Made by a program: the position numbers and the translations under genes. A DNA stretch of 10,894 nucleotides, from contig DAOVYP010000042.1 in NCBI GenBank assembly GCA_030635565.1, forward strand, positions 1-10,894, written 5' to 3'. Positions 1-6,335 of this stretch are shown piece by piece. Below the pieces are notes generated by a model. The model saw nothing but the letters and a program-made list of their open reading frames with translations. It was not told where the DNA came from and did no database searches. Position 1 is the first letter of the stretch, and each line of letters begins with the position of its first letter. This DNA is from Spirochaeta sp. (GTDB lineage Bacteria; Spirochaetota; Spirochaetia; DSM-2461).

Positions 1-1
1 A

Positions 2-130
2 AGTGAGGAACCAAAAGAATGGGACGAGATACCGTTACGGGTGTCTATAAACAATGATTTGGTAAAACGAGTCATTTCCGGATTAGTCACGGCAAAGACG
101 CCGCGACAGAACCCCCTGAATTCAAAATAG
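2..130 (+). CDS. C-terminal fragment of an unidentified protein (5' end outside window)
   Basis: A reading frame is open from the window edge to a TAG at 128-130 and encodes about 42 residues. It contains the stretch IPLRVSINNDLVKRVISGLV and a basic, proline-containing tail ending NPLNSK. I do not recognise a family. It could be the C-terminus of a gene preceding yhbY in the same direction. Forty-odd open codons can also occur by chance, and there is no upstream sequence to judge codon use. If real, it ends 36 nt before the preferred yhbY ATG and directly abuts an in-frame TTG at 131. Confidence 0.3.
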   Translation, partial: SEEPKEWDEIPLRVSINNDLVKRVISGLVTAKTPRQNPLNSK

Positions 131-166
131 TTGCACAAAACTCCTCTTAAGCGTATCCTCCGCAAA

Positions 167-469
167 ATGGAACTGACAAAAACCCAGCGCCGATGGCTTG
201 CGGGTAAGGCCCAGAGAATCAAACCGACTGTGATGATCGGTAAGGAAGGTCTCTCGGACGGGGTGACGGCGCAGACCGATGCCGAGCTTGAGGCTCATGA
301 GCTCATAAAGGTTCGGTTCGTGGGCCACAAGGAATCCCTGGGCGATATCGCGCCGATTCTGGCATCCAACACCAAGGCCGCTCTGGTTCGGACCATCGGT
401 CATGTGGCGGTTCTCTTCCGTCCCCGGGAGGACGAGGATAAGCGGGAGATTGTTCTTCCCCGGTCTTAA
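167..469 (+). CDS. yhbY: YhbY-family CRM-domain RNA-binding protein
   Basis: A 100-residue protein made of a single CRM (CRS1-YhbY) domain. In E. coli this family binds the pre-50S ribosomal subunit and acts in ribosome assembly, so a cytoplasmic rRNA-binding role is inferred. Family hallmarks are visible: the N-terminal helix KTQRRWLAGKAQ (5-16), the glycine-rich loop IGKEGLSDGV (24-33), HELIKVRF (44-51), and the last strand VRTIGHVAVLFRP (74-86). The frame is open back to a TTG at 131. I chose the ATG at 167 because MELTKTQRRWL lines up with the E. coli start MNLSTKQKQHL and the length then matches the family. No clear Shine-Dalgarno precedes either start. The stop lies 3 nt from the stop of the convergent PIN toxin gene, so the two share their 3' boundary without a visible terminator. 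Confidence 0.9.
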   Translation: MELTKTQRRWLAGKAQRIKPTVMIGKEGLSDGVTAQTDAELEAHELIKVRFVGHKESLGDIAPILASNTKAALVRTIGHVAVLFRPREDEDKREIVLPRS

Positions 470-472
470 AGC

Positions 473-859
473 TTACCAGAGAATCGGAATCCGGTATTTC
501 CTGAAAACAGCATCTCTGGTCATGATCGTCATTTTCTCGACTGATGCCTGGGCGATCAACAGTCTGTCGAAAGGGTCTCTGTGATGATAGGGGAGATTCA
601 ATAACACTTCGCAGTGACTCTTTTGGATGTTCAGCCAGCGAATCCCGTTGAGGCTCATTTCTTTCTGTATGGTTTCCTCCCAATTTTCTGTTAAGCGTAA
701 TTTGTTCAATGACACTTTGATACATATTTCCCAGTAACCGGCCATGCTGAAGAACAAATCCGTTTCCGGGTCGATAAACGCCGCTGCTGCCTGTAAACCC
801 AGTTTCCGATCTCCGCTTACGGCCCATAAAAGAGCATGGGTATCCATGAGAACTTTCAT
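473..859 (-). CDS. vapC: VapC-like PIN-domain toxin of a type II TA module (Sll0205-like subfamily)
   Basis: A 128-residue single PIN domain, the usual length for a VapC ribonuclease toxin. The acidic residues that bind Mg2+ are present: Asp6 in MDTHALLW, Glu44 in YWEI, the DPFDR motif (Asp95/Asp98) followed by LLIAQA, and Asp116 in TRD. The combination MDTH, WEI, HRDPFDRLLIAQA and T.D is typical of PIN proteins resembling Synechocystis Sll0205, which pair with Phd-type antitoxins. By family knowledge it should cleave RNA when free of antitoxin; the target cannot be read from sequence. Its ATG follows the antitoxin TAG with no gap (TAGATG), so translation is probably coupled. Base composition by eye is lower in GC than truC or rarA. 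A second toxin of the same type lies at 9900-10295. Confidence 0.9.
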   Translation of the reverse strand: MKVLMDTHALLWAVSGDRKLGLQAAAAFIDPETDLFFSMAGYWEICIKVSLNKLRLTENWEETIQKEMSLNGIRWLNIQKSHCEVLLNLPYHHRDPFDRLLIAQASVEKMTIMTRDAVFRKYRIPILW

Positions 860-1105
860 CTAAGAGTACTCGTTGAAGTCTTCCAGAGGGCTGTCGAAAT
901 CATCTGACATTTCGACGATTAAACCGGCGGCTCCACCAAGCCTGCGTTTCTGACCGGTCGGGAATAAGCATTGTAATTTGACAAGGGGTTGTTTTCCTTT
1001 GGCAATAATCACCTCTTCGCCCTCAAGTGCCAGGCGGATATACCGGGAAAGATGGGTTTTAGCTTCGTGAATGGTCGTCTGAATCATACTGGGATTCTGG
1101 TTCAT
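860..1105 (-). CDS. Phd/YefM-type antitoxin partner of the PIN toxin
   Basis: An 81-residue protein with a Phd/YefM N-terminus: the segment TTIHEAKTHLSRYIRLALEG followed by EEVIIAKGKQPLVKL. This is the family's DNA-binding and dimerisation fold. The C-terminus (RLGGAAGLIVEMSDDFDSPL) matches the toxin-neutralising tail seen in antitoxins of Sll0205-like PIN toxins, where a segment resembling 'GxxkGxixxxDDFdaPL' is common. It should bind and inhibit the adjacent toxin and repress its own promoter. The ATG at 1105 is used here; ATG at 1087 (residue 7) is an alternative that matches the usual family start better, but neither has a strong Shine-Dalgarno. The inverted repeat 1113-1137, immediately upstream, is the probable operator. 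The gene starts 44 nt after the truC stop on the same strand, so read-through from the rarA-truC unit is possible. Confidence 0.88.
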   Translation of the reverse strand: MNQNPSMIQTTIHEAKTHLSRYIRLALEGEEVIIAKGKQPLVKLQCLFPTGQKRRLGGAAGLIVEMSDDFDSPLEDFNEYS

Positions 1106-1112
1106 ATTTCTG

Positions 1113-1137
1113 TCTTAGTCAATATATATGACTAAGA
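1113..1137 (-). promoter_or_regulatory. Probable operator/promoter palindrome of the left TA module
   Basis: A perfect 9-bp inverted repeat, TCTTAGTCA and TGACTAAGA, separated by ATATATA. It sits 7 nt upstream of the antitoxin ATG (1105). On the minus strand the AT-rich centre offers a TATATT that could serve as a -10 box; no good -35 is visible. Phd-type antitoxins repress their own operons by binding such palindromes, so this is the expected autoregulatory site. Its position over the putative -10 fits repression by steric block. Confidence 0.65.
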
Positions 1138-1149
1138 TATGGATCATCT

Positions 1150-1854
1150 CTAATCTGTCACCAGATTCTTTTCCCACCCGAACAAAACGGCGGCCCTCAG
1201 GAATCGCGGGTCCGGTGCCGCGGTGAGGGCAATTCTCTTACCGCTTGACGGGTGCAGGAACGATAATCGGTGAGCTCTCAGCATCAGGCCGTCCAGTTCG
1301 GTCTCTTTCAGCCAGATCCGGTTCCGGGGATTATCCCCGTGAGGGACATCCCCCAGGATGGGATGACTTATCCTGGCCAGGTGGCGCCGGATCTGATGGT
1401 AGCGTCCGGTCTCCAGGATGCATTCCACCAGGGAGTACCGGCTCTTAGGGAAAATGCCGTCGGACCAATCGGCTTCAGCCATTGCCAGGGTTCGCCATCG
1501 GGTTGCCGCCTCGCGTTCAGGCTTTCCGGGGGCCTGGCGCATTGGGAGGTTGATGATTCCCGATCCTTCCATCCAGCCCCGGACGATACAGAGGTATCGT
1601 TTGTCCAGGCTGTCCCGGCTCCTCAGGGCTATGCCGAGTTTCGATGCGATTTCCGAATCCTTGGAGAAAAGGAGCACGCCGCCAACGGGCCGGTCCAGGC
1701 GATGGGCCGGAAAGAAGCGGTGTTCAAACCGTTTTTCAAGGATGGACTGGATACTTTCTTCCCCCCGGGACAGTTTGGTGGGATGGACATGGATATTTCT
1801 GGGTTTATCCACCGCCAGAATTTCATCGTCTTCGTAGAGAACCGGGATAATCAT
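1150..1854 (-). CDS. truC: tRNA pseudouridine synthase, TruC-type (RluA superfamily)
   Basis: A 234-residue protein that aligns from memory along its whole length with E. coli TruC, which converts U65 of some tRNAs to pseudouridine. The catalytic motif AHRLDRPVGGVLLF (50-63) contains the nucleophile Asp54. Further matches are the KRYLCIVRGW segment with the conserved Tyr (87), the TruC-type ETGRYHQIRRHLARISHPI (148-166), GDVPHGDN (168-175), and the C-terminal LRAHRLSFLHPSSG. The N-terminus, LYEDDEILAVDKP, is the usual RluA start. Substrate choice (TruC rather than another RluA paralogue) is inferred from the RHLARISHPI segment and overall length, and there is no N-terminal S4 domain. The ATG overlaps the rarA stop by 4 nt (ATGA), with no own Shine-Dalgarno, implying translational coupling. 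It ends with TAG at 1152-1150. Confidence 0.88.
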   Translation of the reverse strand: MIIPVLYEDDEILAVDKPRNIHVHPTKLSRGEESIQSILEKRFEHRFFPAHRLDRPVGGVLLFSKDSEIASKLGIALRSRDSLDKRYLCIVRGWMEGSGIINLPMRQAPGKPEREAATRWRTLAMAEADWSDGIFPKSRYSLVECILETGRYHQIRRHLARISHPILGDVPHGDNPRNRIWLKETELDGLMLRAHRLSFLHPSSGKRIALTAAPDPRFLRAAVLFGWEKNLVTD

Positions 1855-4073
1855 GCGGGTTTTTTCGCTGAAATGATGAGCAGGCCGGTTTTCCAGTGGA
1901 CGGTTCTGCCGGTGAGGATGGCCTTCAGGCGAATCGCGGTTTCATTCCACTCATTGTTTCCCATCATGGCGGCCATCCTGGCCCCATAGCCGCCTTGCCG
2001 GCCGGTGGACAGCCAGGATTCCAGCAGGGCTTCGGCCATGATGCGATTTTCTTCCACCAGCCGGTTTACCACCGATACTTCTTTCCAGCCTGACTCAACG
2101 ACGATATCAGTCATCGGGCCGGGGGCCTGGTCGGCCGACAGTTCTTCAAGGACTGCCCTTTCACAGTCCCGGAACTGTTTTTCCGCCGCCTTTTCCCAGA
2201 TTCCCTCAGGCAGGAGTCCGGCCAGGGTGGTGCCGGCGCCGGGATGGGGTTCGGCCAGAAGGAGTTTCCCGCCCGGGTCGGTCAATCCGAGGGAGGTTCC
2301 CAGCAGTGCGCTGCGGACGGCCGGGGTTTCTGAGCGGGTCAGCCAGTTTCGCCCCAGTATCACATCGTATCGGGTATCGCCGGCGGAGAGGGTCTCGACG
2401 GTTTCGGGGGACTCCAGGCTGCCGATGATAAGGTTCGGCCGTTCGGCCGTCGGCAGCCCCCCGGCCAGCCAGCTCAGGGCGTCGTAGGACCGGGTGCTGC
2501 TGCACAGGGCCGTGACACCGCCCTCGGGAACACTTCGGTGAGCTTCCCAGATGAGAGTTCCCGCCGGGTCCGATGTAATGAGCACCCGGTCGTGGCGTCT
2601 TGCCTTCCAGTCCTTGAAGAGAATGTTGCGAACCGAAACCGCCAGAGGCTCCTGGGAGGATTCGGTGCGCCTCACCCAGCGCTCCCGCTCGTCATCGCCG
2701 GGGGAATACGTGAGTACTTCGCCGCTTGCGAGGTCATCCTCATCAAGCATCGATGCCACCTGGGCTTCCCGCCGGGCCAGGACGGTGTCCCTGACATCCC
2801 CTTCGTAGCCCAGTTCACCCGGGCGGTAGAACACACGGCCGGTGAGACCGTCGGGGAGGTACTGCTGGGCTGTCCAGTGCTCCCGCCAGGCATGGGGATA
2901 CTTGTATCCTTCGCCGTGACCGAAGGCATGTTTGTCCCGATTGGCATCTCTCAGGTGACCGGGTACACCTTTGTTCTTCTCATCGTCCACCGACTTCAAG
3001 GCGTCGAAAAAGCCCAGAGCGGAATTGGATTTCAGGCAGGTGGCCAGGTAGAGAGCGGCATGGGTGAGATGATATTGACCTTCCGGCAGGCCGACACGGT
3101 CGAAGGATGCGGCGCAGGATTCGACGATGCCAAGGGCTTCGGGAGCGGCCAGGCCAACGTCTTCGCAGGCGCTGATGAGCATACGTCGGAAGATGAAACG
3201 AGGGTCCTCTCCGGCCCGGATCATCAGGGCCATCCAGTAGAGGGCGGCATCGGGGTCGGATCCCCGGATGGACTTGATAAAGGCGCTGATGGTGTCGAAA
3301 TGGTAGTCGCCTTCCTTGTCGTAAAGCACGACTTTACGCTGTATGCTCTCTTCGGCAGCGGCCATGGAAACGTTGATGGCCGAGCCGGGTTCGGGAGGGA
3401 AAGTTTCAGGCGTGGTTTCCACCGCCAACTGCAGGGCATTGAGCAGGCTTCGGGCGTCACCGGCGCTGATATTCACCAGATGTTCAAGGGCGCCGGCTTC
3501 GAAATTCACTTTCCAGCGTCCGTATCCCCTCATCTCGTCGTCCAGGGTCTGCCGGGCGATGGTCATCAGCTGGGATTCGTCCAGGCCGGTGAGCTGGAAG
3601 ACCCGGCTTCGGCTCACCAGGGCCTTATTTACTTCGAAGTAGGGGTTTTCGGTTGTGGCCCCTATCAGGATGACCGTTCCGTTTTCAACCCAGGGCAAAA
3701 GAGCGTCCTGCTGGGATTTGTTCCAGCGGTGCACCTCGTCGACGAAGAGAATGGTCCGTTTGTCATGAAGACTGCGGGCGTCTTTAGCTGTGGCGATTTC
3801 CCGTCGGATGTCGGCCACACCGGCCAGGACGGCGTTGAGGGTGACGAATCGGCTCTTTGTACTCCCGGCGATAACCCGGGCCAGGGTGGTTTTTCCGGTG
3901 CCCGGGGGGCCGCAGAAGATGAGGCTGGAGAGCTGATCCGCATCAATGGCCCGGCGCAGGAGTCGGCCGGGACCGACGATGTGCTCCTGACCGACGAACT
4001 CTTCGAGGTTCCGGGGCCGCATGCGGGCGGCCAGCGGCTCGGTTGAGGGTGCGCCTCCTTCAAACAGATCCAT
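1851..4073 (-). CDS. rarA: RarA/MgsA AAA+ ATPase fused to a C-terminal Rossmann methyltransferase-like domain
   Basis: A 740-residue protein. Residues 1-430 are a complete RarA (MgsA/WRNIP1 family), a replication-fork maintenance clamp-loader-like ATPase: Walker A GPPGTGKT (55-62), Walker [10 protein letters not shown] (108-116), sensor 1 IGATTENP (137-144), an arginine-finger-like SRSR (154-157), sensor 2 GDAR (205-208), and the C-terminal tetramerisation part through [19 protein letters not shown] (376-394) and [10 protein letters not shown]. Stand-alone RarA ends about here. Residues 470-740 are extra: [43 protein letters not shown] and [14 protein letters not shown] follow a SAM-methyltransferase-like strand order, but the canonical GxGxG loop is missing. 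RarA fused to an unassigned domain is known from other bacteria, including cyanobacteria. The gene starts 10 nt after the upstream unknown gene; a weak GCGGG lies before the ATG. Confidence 0.93.
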   Translation of the reverse strand: MDLFEGGAPSTEPLAARMRPRNLEEFVGQEHIVGPGRLLRRAIDADQLSSLIFCGPPGTGKTTLARVIAGSTKSRFVTLNAVLAGVADIRREIATAKDARSLHDKRTILFVDEVHRWNKSQQDALLPWVENGTVILIGATTENPYFEVNKALVSRSRVFQLTGLDESQLMTIARQTLDDEMRGYGRWKVNFEAGALEHLVNISAGDARSLLNALQLAVETTPETFPPEPGSAINVSMAAAEESIQRKVVLYDKEGDYHFDTISAFIKSIRGSDPDAALYWMALMIRAGEDPRFIFRRMLISACEDVGLAAPEALGIVESCAASFDRVGLPEGQYHLTHAALYLATCLKSNSALGFFDALKSVDDEKNKGVPGHLRDANRDKHAFGHGEGYKYPHAWREHWTAQQYLPDGLTGRVFYRPGELGYEGDVRDTVLARREAQVASMLDEDDLASGEVLTYSPGDDERERWVRRTESSQEPLAVSVRNILFKDWKARRHDRVLITSDPAGTLIWEAHRSVPEGGVTALCSSTRSYDALSWLAGGLPTAERPNLIIGSLESPETVETLSAGDTRYDVILGRNWLTRSETPAVRSALLGTSLGLTDPGGKLLLAEPHPGAGTTLAGLLPEGIWEKAAEKQFRDCERAVLEELSADQAPGPMTDIVVESGWKEVSVVNRLVEENRIMAEALLESWLSTGRQGGYGARMAAMMGNNEWNETAIRLKAILTGRTVHWKTGLLIISAKKPA

Positions 4074-4083
4074 TCAGGACCCG

Positions 4084-4680
4084 CTATACCATTTTACGGA
4101 TTTCTTCTTTCCCCTGGCTCAGGACTTCGGTGTATTGGGCGTCAATCCGGCTGAGTTCCTCCGAGAGCACCTTGGCGAACTCGGGGTCCTGCTCCGGAGT
4201 GAGTCTGACATCCTGACCGGTCTGTTTCTTGAGCTGTGCTTCTTTCTGCCGCAGACGGGGCTCCCACTGGCCTCTCAGTTGGTTTTCCAGCTTGTCCAAA
4301 TTCTCCAGGTACTGCTTGAAGAGGTCGGCATACTGATTCATCAGGTAGTCGAGGTTTTTCACTTCCGGTCCCCGGTTCTTGATCAGACTTTTTAATCCGT
4401 CGGTAATCAGGGGCATACGGCTCAGGTCGTCTTCGTATCGAGGGAGGGTGAGATTGGCCAGAAGGGTATCGATGATCCCCCTTTTGTACCAGGTTTGTTC
4501 ATCACCCTTCAAAGCATCGATCTCATCTTTGAGGGACACGGAATTCGGATCTGTGAGGTATCGGCCGGCGGTGGATTTTCCCTTATAGGTATATTCATCC
4601 TTTCTGACCGCCTCTTTATCGATTTTGACGTCGGCGGTGCGTTCCAGGGCCAGTTCAAGGGCGGATTTAATCTTACTCAT
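4084..4680 (-). CDS. Conserved spirochaetal protein of unknown function, upstream of rarA
   Basis: A 198-residue, highly charged, probably cytoplasmic protein with no signal peptide or membrane segment. Its first residues, MSKIKSALELALERTADV, resemble the start of a conserved hypothetical protein I associate with spirochaetes; I know of no function. Residues 45-75 hold KDEIDALKGDEQTWYKRGII, and 105-160 are Leu/Glu/Lys/Gln-rich and likely coiled-coil or long helix (YADLFKQYLENLDKLENQL). The C-terminus is again helical (FAKVLSEELSRIDAQYTEVL). The start is well supported: GGGAG lies 7 nt before the ATG. It ends 10 nt before rarA, so the two are almost certainly co-transcribed. A structural or adaptor role alongside RarA is only suggested by that position. 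Confidence 0.8.
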   Translation of the reverse strand: MSKIKSALELALERTADVKIDKEAVRKDEYTYKGKSTAGRYLTDPNSVSLKDEIDALKGDEQTWYKRGIIDTLLANLTLPRYEDDLSRMPLITDGLKSLIKNRGPEVKNLDYLMNQYADLFKQYLENLDKLENQLRGQWEPRLRQKEAQLKKQTGQDVRLTPEQDPEFAKVLSEELSRIDAQYTEVLSQGKEEIRKMV

Positions 4681-4706
4681 GATGGTTCTCCCGTCTTAGA
4701 AGATAC

Positions 4707-4735
4707 GCCTCCTTATCCGTCTAGACAAGGAGGGC
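4707..4735. other. Hairpin between the cyclo-ligase gene and the spirochaetal unknown
   Basis: CCTCCTT (4708-4714) pairs with AAGGAGG (4727-4733), a 7-bp stem around a 12-nt loop that contains the palindrome GTCTAGAC (4719-4726). It lies 9 nt past the cyclo-ligase stop on the minus strand. No T-run follows on the minus strand, so it is a poor intrinsic terminator. An mRNA-stabilising or processing hairpin within the operon is possible. Confidence 0.4.
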
Positions 4736-4743
4736 GGCCGATC

Positions 4744-5370
4744 TCAGAAGAGTTCAGCGAACCCGTCGGTGACCAATCCGTCGAGGATCTCGTCATTCTC
4801 CCCAGCCGGTACTTTCCCGATCACCTGTTCCCGGTAGGCGTAACCGATGCAAAGCGGGGGATGCTCCCCGACAGACCGGGTTTCCAGGCGAATACCTGCG
4901 ATGAACCGGTCGTAATAACCGGCACCCCGCCCGAGCCGGGCGCCGGTTTTATCGAAGGCCAGGCCGGGAACCAGGACCAGGGTCGGCCCCGGAGAGGAAA
5001 GAACATTCCATGACGCCTTATTCGCCAGGGGTTCCCGAATCCCGAAAACCCCCTTTTCAAAGGGGTCGTCAAGGGAATCGATTTTGTGGAATTCGATCAT
5101 GTCTCCGTTAACTTTCGGGACATAGACGTTTTTGCCTTCGGCGAGTGCCGCTTTGATGAGCGGGTCGGCATCCAGTTCGGAACCGAAGCTCAGATACGCC
5201 AGAAGGCTCCTGGTCTCTTTCCAGTAATGTCTGGTTTTTATTTTCGCGCCGGCCGCAGCTGCTGCGGCTCTGCGGCGATCGTTTTCCAGTGTAGACAGAA
5301 TGCCCCTGATGGCTTTACGCAGGGAACTCTTCTCGCGTTCCAGGGAGCCGCTGTCATGTAATGGGGGCAT
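4744..5370 (-). CDS. 5-formyltetrahydrofolate cyclo-ligase (MTHFS family)
   Basis: A 208-residue protein that converts 5-formyl-THF to 5,10-methenyl-THF with ATP, returning a storage folate to the one-carbon pool in the cytoplasm. The diagnostic motif is complete: LVLVPGLAFDKTGARLGRGA (131-150) followed by GYYDRF. Others are the N-terminal KSSLRKAIRGIL (14-25), YLSFGSELDADPLI (59-72), YVPKV (83-87), EKGVFGIREP (105-114), and the C-terminal DGLVTD. Length is normal. The ATG at 5370 has GGAG at a 5-nt spacing (5379-5376), although that GGAG is part of a stable hairpin arm (see 5371-5491). In many proteobacteria this gene (ygfA) lies next to 6S RNA, but I could not match the upstream region to 6S RNA. 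It is the first gene of the minus-strand set leading to rarA and truC. Confidence 0.94.
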   Translation of the reverse strand: MPPLHDSGSLEREKSSLRKAIRGILSTLENDRRRAAAAAAGAKIKTRHYWKETRSLLAYLSFGSELDADPLIKAALAEGKNVYVPKVNGDMIEFHKIDSLDDPFEKGVFGIREPLANKASWNVLSSPGPTLVLVPGLAFDKTGARLGRGAGYYDRFIAGIRLETRSVGEHPPLCIGYAYREQVIGKVPAGENDEILDGLVTDGFAELF

Positions 5371-5491
5371 AAAAACTCCGGCCTGATATCCGTTTAAGAT
5401 TCAGGATAACATCGGCCGGAGTCAACAACTACCCGCCGGCAGGTAGTCTGGTGAGTGGTACTGCCTAAACCGCTCCCATAGGAGGCGGTTT
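5371..5491 (-). promoter_or_regulatory. Structured leader upstream of the cyclo-ligase gene (three hairpins, last terminator-like)
   Basis: Read on the minus strand, three hairpins follow one another. The first, 5491-5467, has AAACCG paired with CGGTTT plus an inner CTCC/GGAG, one bulge and a 4-nt loop. The second, 5447-5428, has ACTACC paired with GGTAGT. The third, 5422-5375, has ACTCCGGCC paired perfectly with GGCCGGAGT, with an inner TATCC/GGATA (5387-5391 with 5404-5408). The third stem is followed by five Ts (5375-5371) and then directly by the ATG. Its 3' arm also holds the GGAG Shine-Dalgarno. Formation of this stem should stop transcription or hide the ribosome site. I do not recognise a known riboswitch; attenuator or cis-regulatory RNA is inference. 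Confidence 0.5.
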
Positions 5492-5504
5492 CATGTTCAA
5501 TTCA

Positions 5505-5519
5505 ACCGATCGGATCGGT
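5505..5519 (-). terminator. Possible weak terminator hairpin of the secreted-protein gene
   Basis: ACCGATC and GATCGGT form a near-perfect palindrome around one base; as RNA, a 6-bp stem with a 3-nt loop. On the minus strand it lies about 8 nt past the TAG of the gene at 5528-6175 and is followed by TTGAATT rather than a true T-run. It may end or stabilise that transcript before the hairpin leader of the next gene. Confidence 0.35.
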
Positions 5520-5527
5520 CGGGCTTC

Positions 5528-6175
5528 CTACAGATTTACATCCGGGGAAGTGAAGCTGACAGCCGCACCGTTTGTACGAACCGCGACATATCTGCCGCTA
5601 TCACCTCTGGAGCCGGGCATATCTATATACCAGCCGGCTGAAGAACCGGTTGGATCGGCGATGATGAGTCGGCCGCGGTTGGCAATGAAGGTGAGCTTGA
5701 CAGGGATGTCCATCGCGATAGCATTCGCGAAAACAGATTCATAGGCCTTGAGTGAAATGGTTTTGACAATTTCCATTTTCAAATTGTTGGTACTCTTGTA
5801 AAGCTGAGCGCTCAAGCCTCTGGGAACTCCGGCCGCAGTCGGATTTACATCGTAGTTGAGCCAGAGTAACCATGAATCGCCGAATCCCCAGGATTTGCCC
5901 GTGGGTACGGAATCGGCAAGAAATTGGATTCCGACGCCGCCATGACCGTCTTCACCGCCGCCTTCATAGCGCATGGTGAATTCGTAAATCATTGAACCGT
6001 TCTGTGGGATAGCCATCCAGGCTTTGGCACGGGGAGCGCCTTCGTCTTGCTGGAAAAGACGGCCGCCGACCAGATTCCATTGTCCTTCGGGGGTGCCGAA
6101 AGATAAGTGGCTGTCCGCATAGACCATGCCGGCCGCCAATACGATGACGGCGATGAGAACGAGTGTCCTTTTCAT
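5528..6175 (-). CDS. Secreted beta-rich protein of unknown function
   Basis: A 215-residue protein with a classical Sec signal peptide: MKR, a hydrophobic core (LVLIAVIVLAAGM), and a VYA site predicting cleavage after Ala20. There is no lipobox Cys, so a periplasmic or exported soluble protein is expected rather than a lipoprotein. The mature part alternates short hydrophobic strands with Gly/Asn/Asp turns: GQWNLVGGRLFQQDEG, MIYEFTMRYEGGGEDGHGGV, SWLLWLNYDV, VKLTFIANRGRLIIADP and GRYVAVRTNGAAVSFTSPDV. This pattern suggests a concanavalin-like (LamG/DUF1080-type) jelly roll, but I see no catalytic residues and would not assign an enzyme. The start is secure: AGGAGG lies 4 nt before the ATG, and a consensus TATAAT is 41 nt upstream. 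It is divergent from lnt. Confidence 0.8.
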   Translation of the reverse strand: MKRTLVLIAVIVLAAGMVYADSHLSFGTPEGQWNLVGGRLFQQDEGAPRAKAWMAIPQNGSMIYEFTMRYEGGGEDGHGGVGIQFLADSVPTGKSWGFGDSWLLWLNYDVNPTAAGVPRGLSAQLYKSTNNLKMEIVKTISLKAYESVFANAIAMDIPVKLTFIANRGRLIIADPTGSSAGWYIDMPGSRGDSGRYVAVRTNGAAVSFTSPDVNL

Positions 6176-6215
6176 GTTGCCTCCTGATGTCCCGGTTTAA
6201 AAGCCGGTAATGGCT

Positions 6216-6221
6216 ATTATA
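6216..6221 (-). promoter_or_regulatory. -10 box of the secreted-protein promoter
   Basis: On the minus strand this reads TATAAT, a perfect sigma-70 -10 hexamer, 40 nt before the ATG at 6175. The expected -35 position (about 6239-6244) reads CCCTTT in a pyrimidine-rich tract (CCCCTTTTTTCTTTTT), a poor match. Transcription would start near 6208, giving a leader of roughly 33 nt that contains the AGGAGG site. Confidence 0.6.
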
Positions 6222-6335
6222 CGCCTGTGTAAAAAGAAAAAGGGGAAAAAACACACTCAGGTTACTGGTTTTTTTCATAAATCTGCGTTATTTGACCTCT
6301 GATGCCCTCTCGGGGCTCATTGCCCACCCAAACGG
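6222..6335. other. Divergent intergenic region between the secreted-protein gene and lnt
   Basis: This spacer separates two divergent genes. It holds an A-rich tract (6231-6252) that belongs to the minus-strand promoter. Near lnt there are small stem-loops: GCCC/GGGC (6304-6307 with 6313-6316) and CACCC/GGGTG (6325-6329 with 6334-6338), then GCGTG/CACGC (6338-6342 with 6350-6354) over the lnt start region. A TTGACC at about 6293-6298 could be a plus-strand -35, but I see no matching -10. No Shine-Dalgarno precedes the candidate lnt GTG codons. Confidence 0.35.

Noticed and set aside
131..166. TTG start extending YhbY by 12 residues
   Set aside because: The family start aligns with ATG 167, and no ribosome site supports TTG at 131.
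2538..4046. 502-codon open frame on the plus strand opposite rarA
   Set aside because: It is a shadow of the GC-rich rarA coding strand. The translation has no family signature, while the minus strand encodes complete AAA+ motifs.
5371..5527. 6S RNA or a tRNA-like gene upstream of the cyclo-ligase gene
   Set aside because: The location recalls ygfA-linked 6S RNA, and GTTCAATTC on the plus strand resembles a T-loop. No long 6S-type rod with central bulge and no cloverleaf arms could be paired.
5493..5744. Plus-strand frame with a perfect AGGAGG 7 nt before its ATG
   Set aside because: It is almost wholly antisense to the well-supported secreted-protein gene, and the AGGAGG is one arm of the 5467-5491 hairpin. 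The product has no recognisable features.
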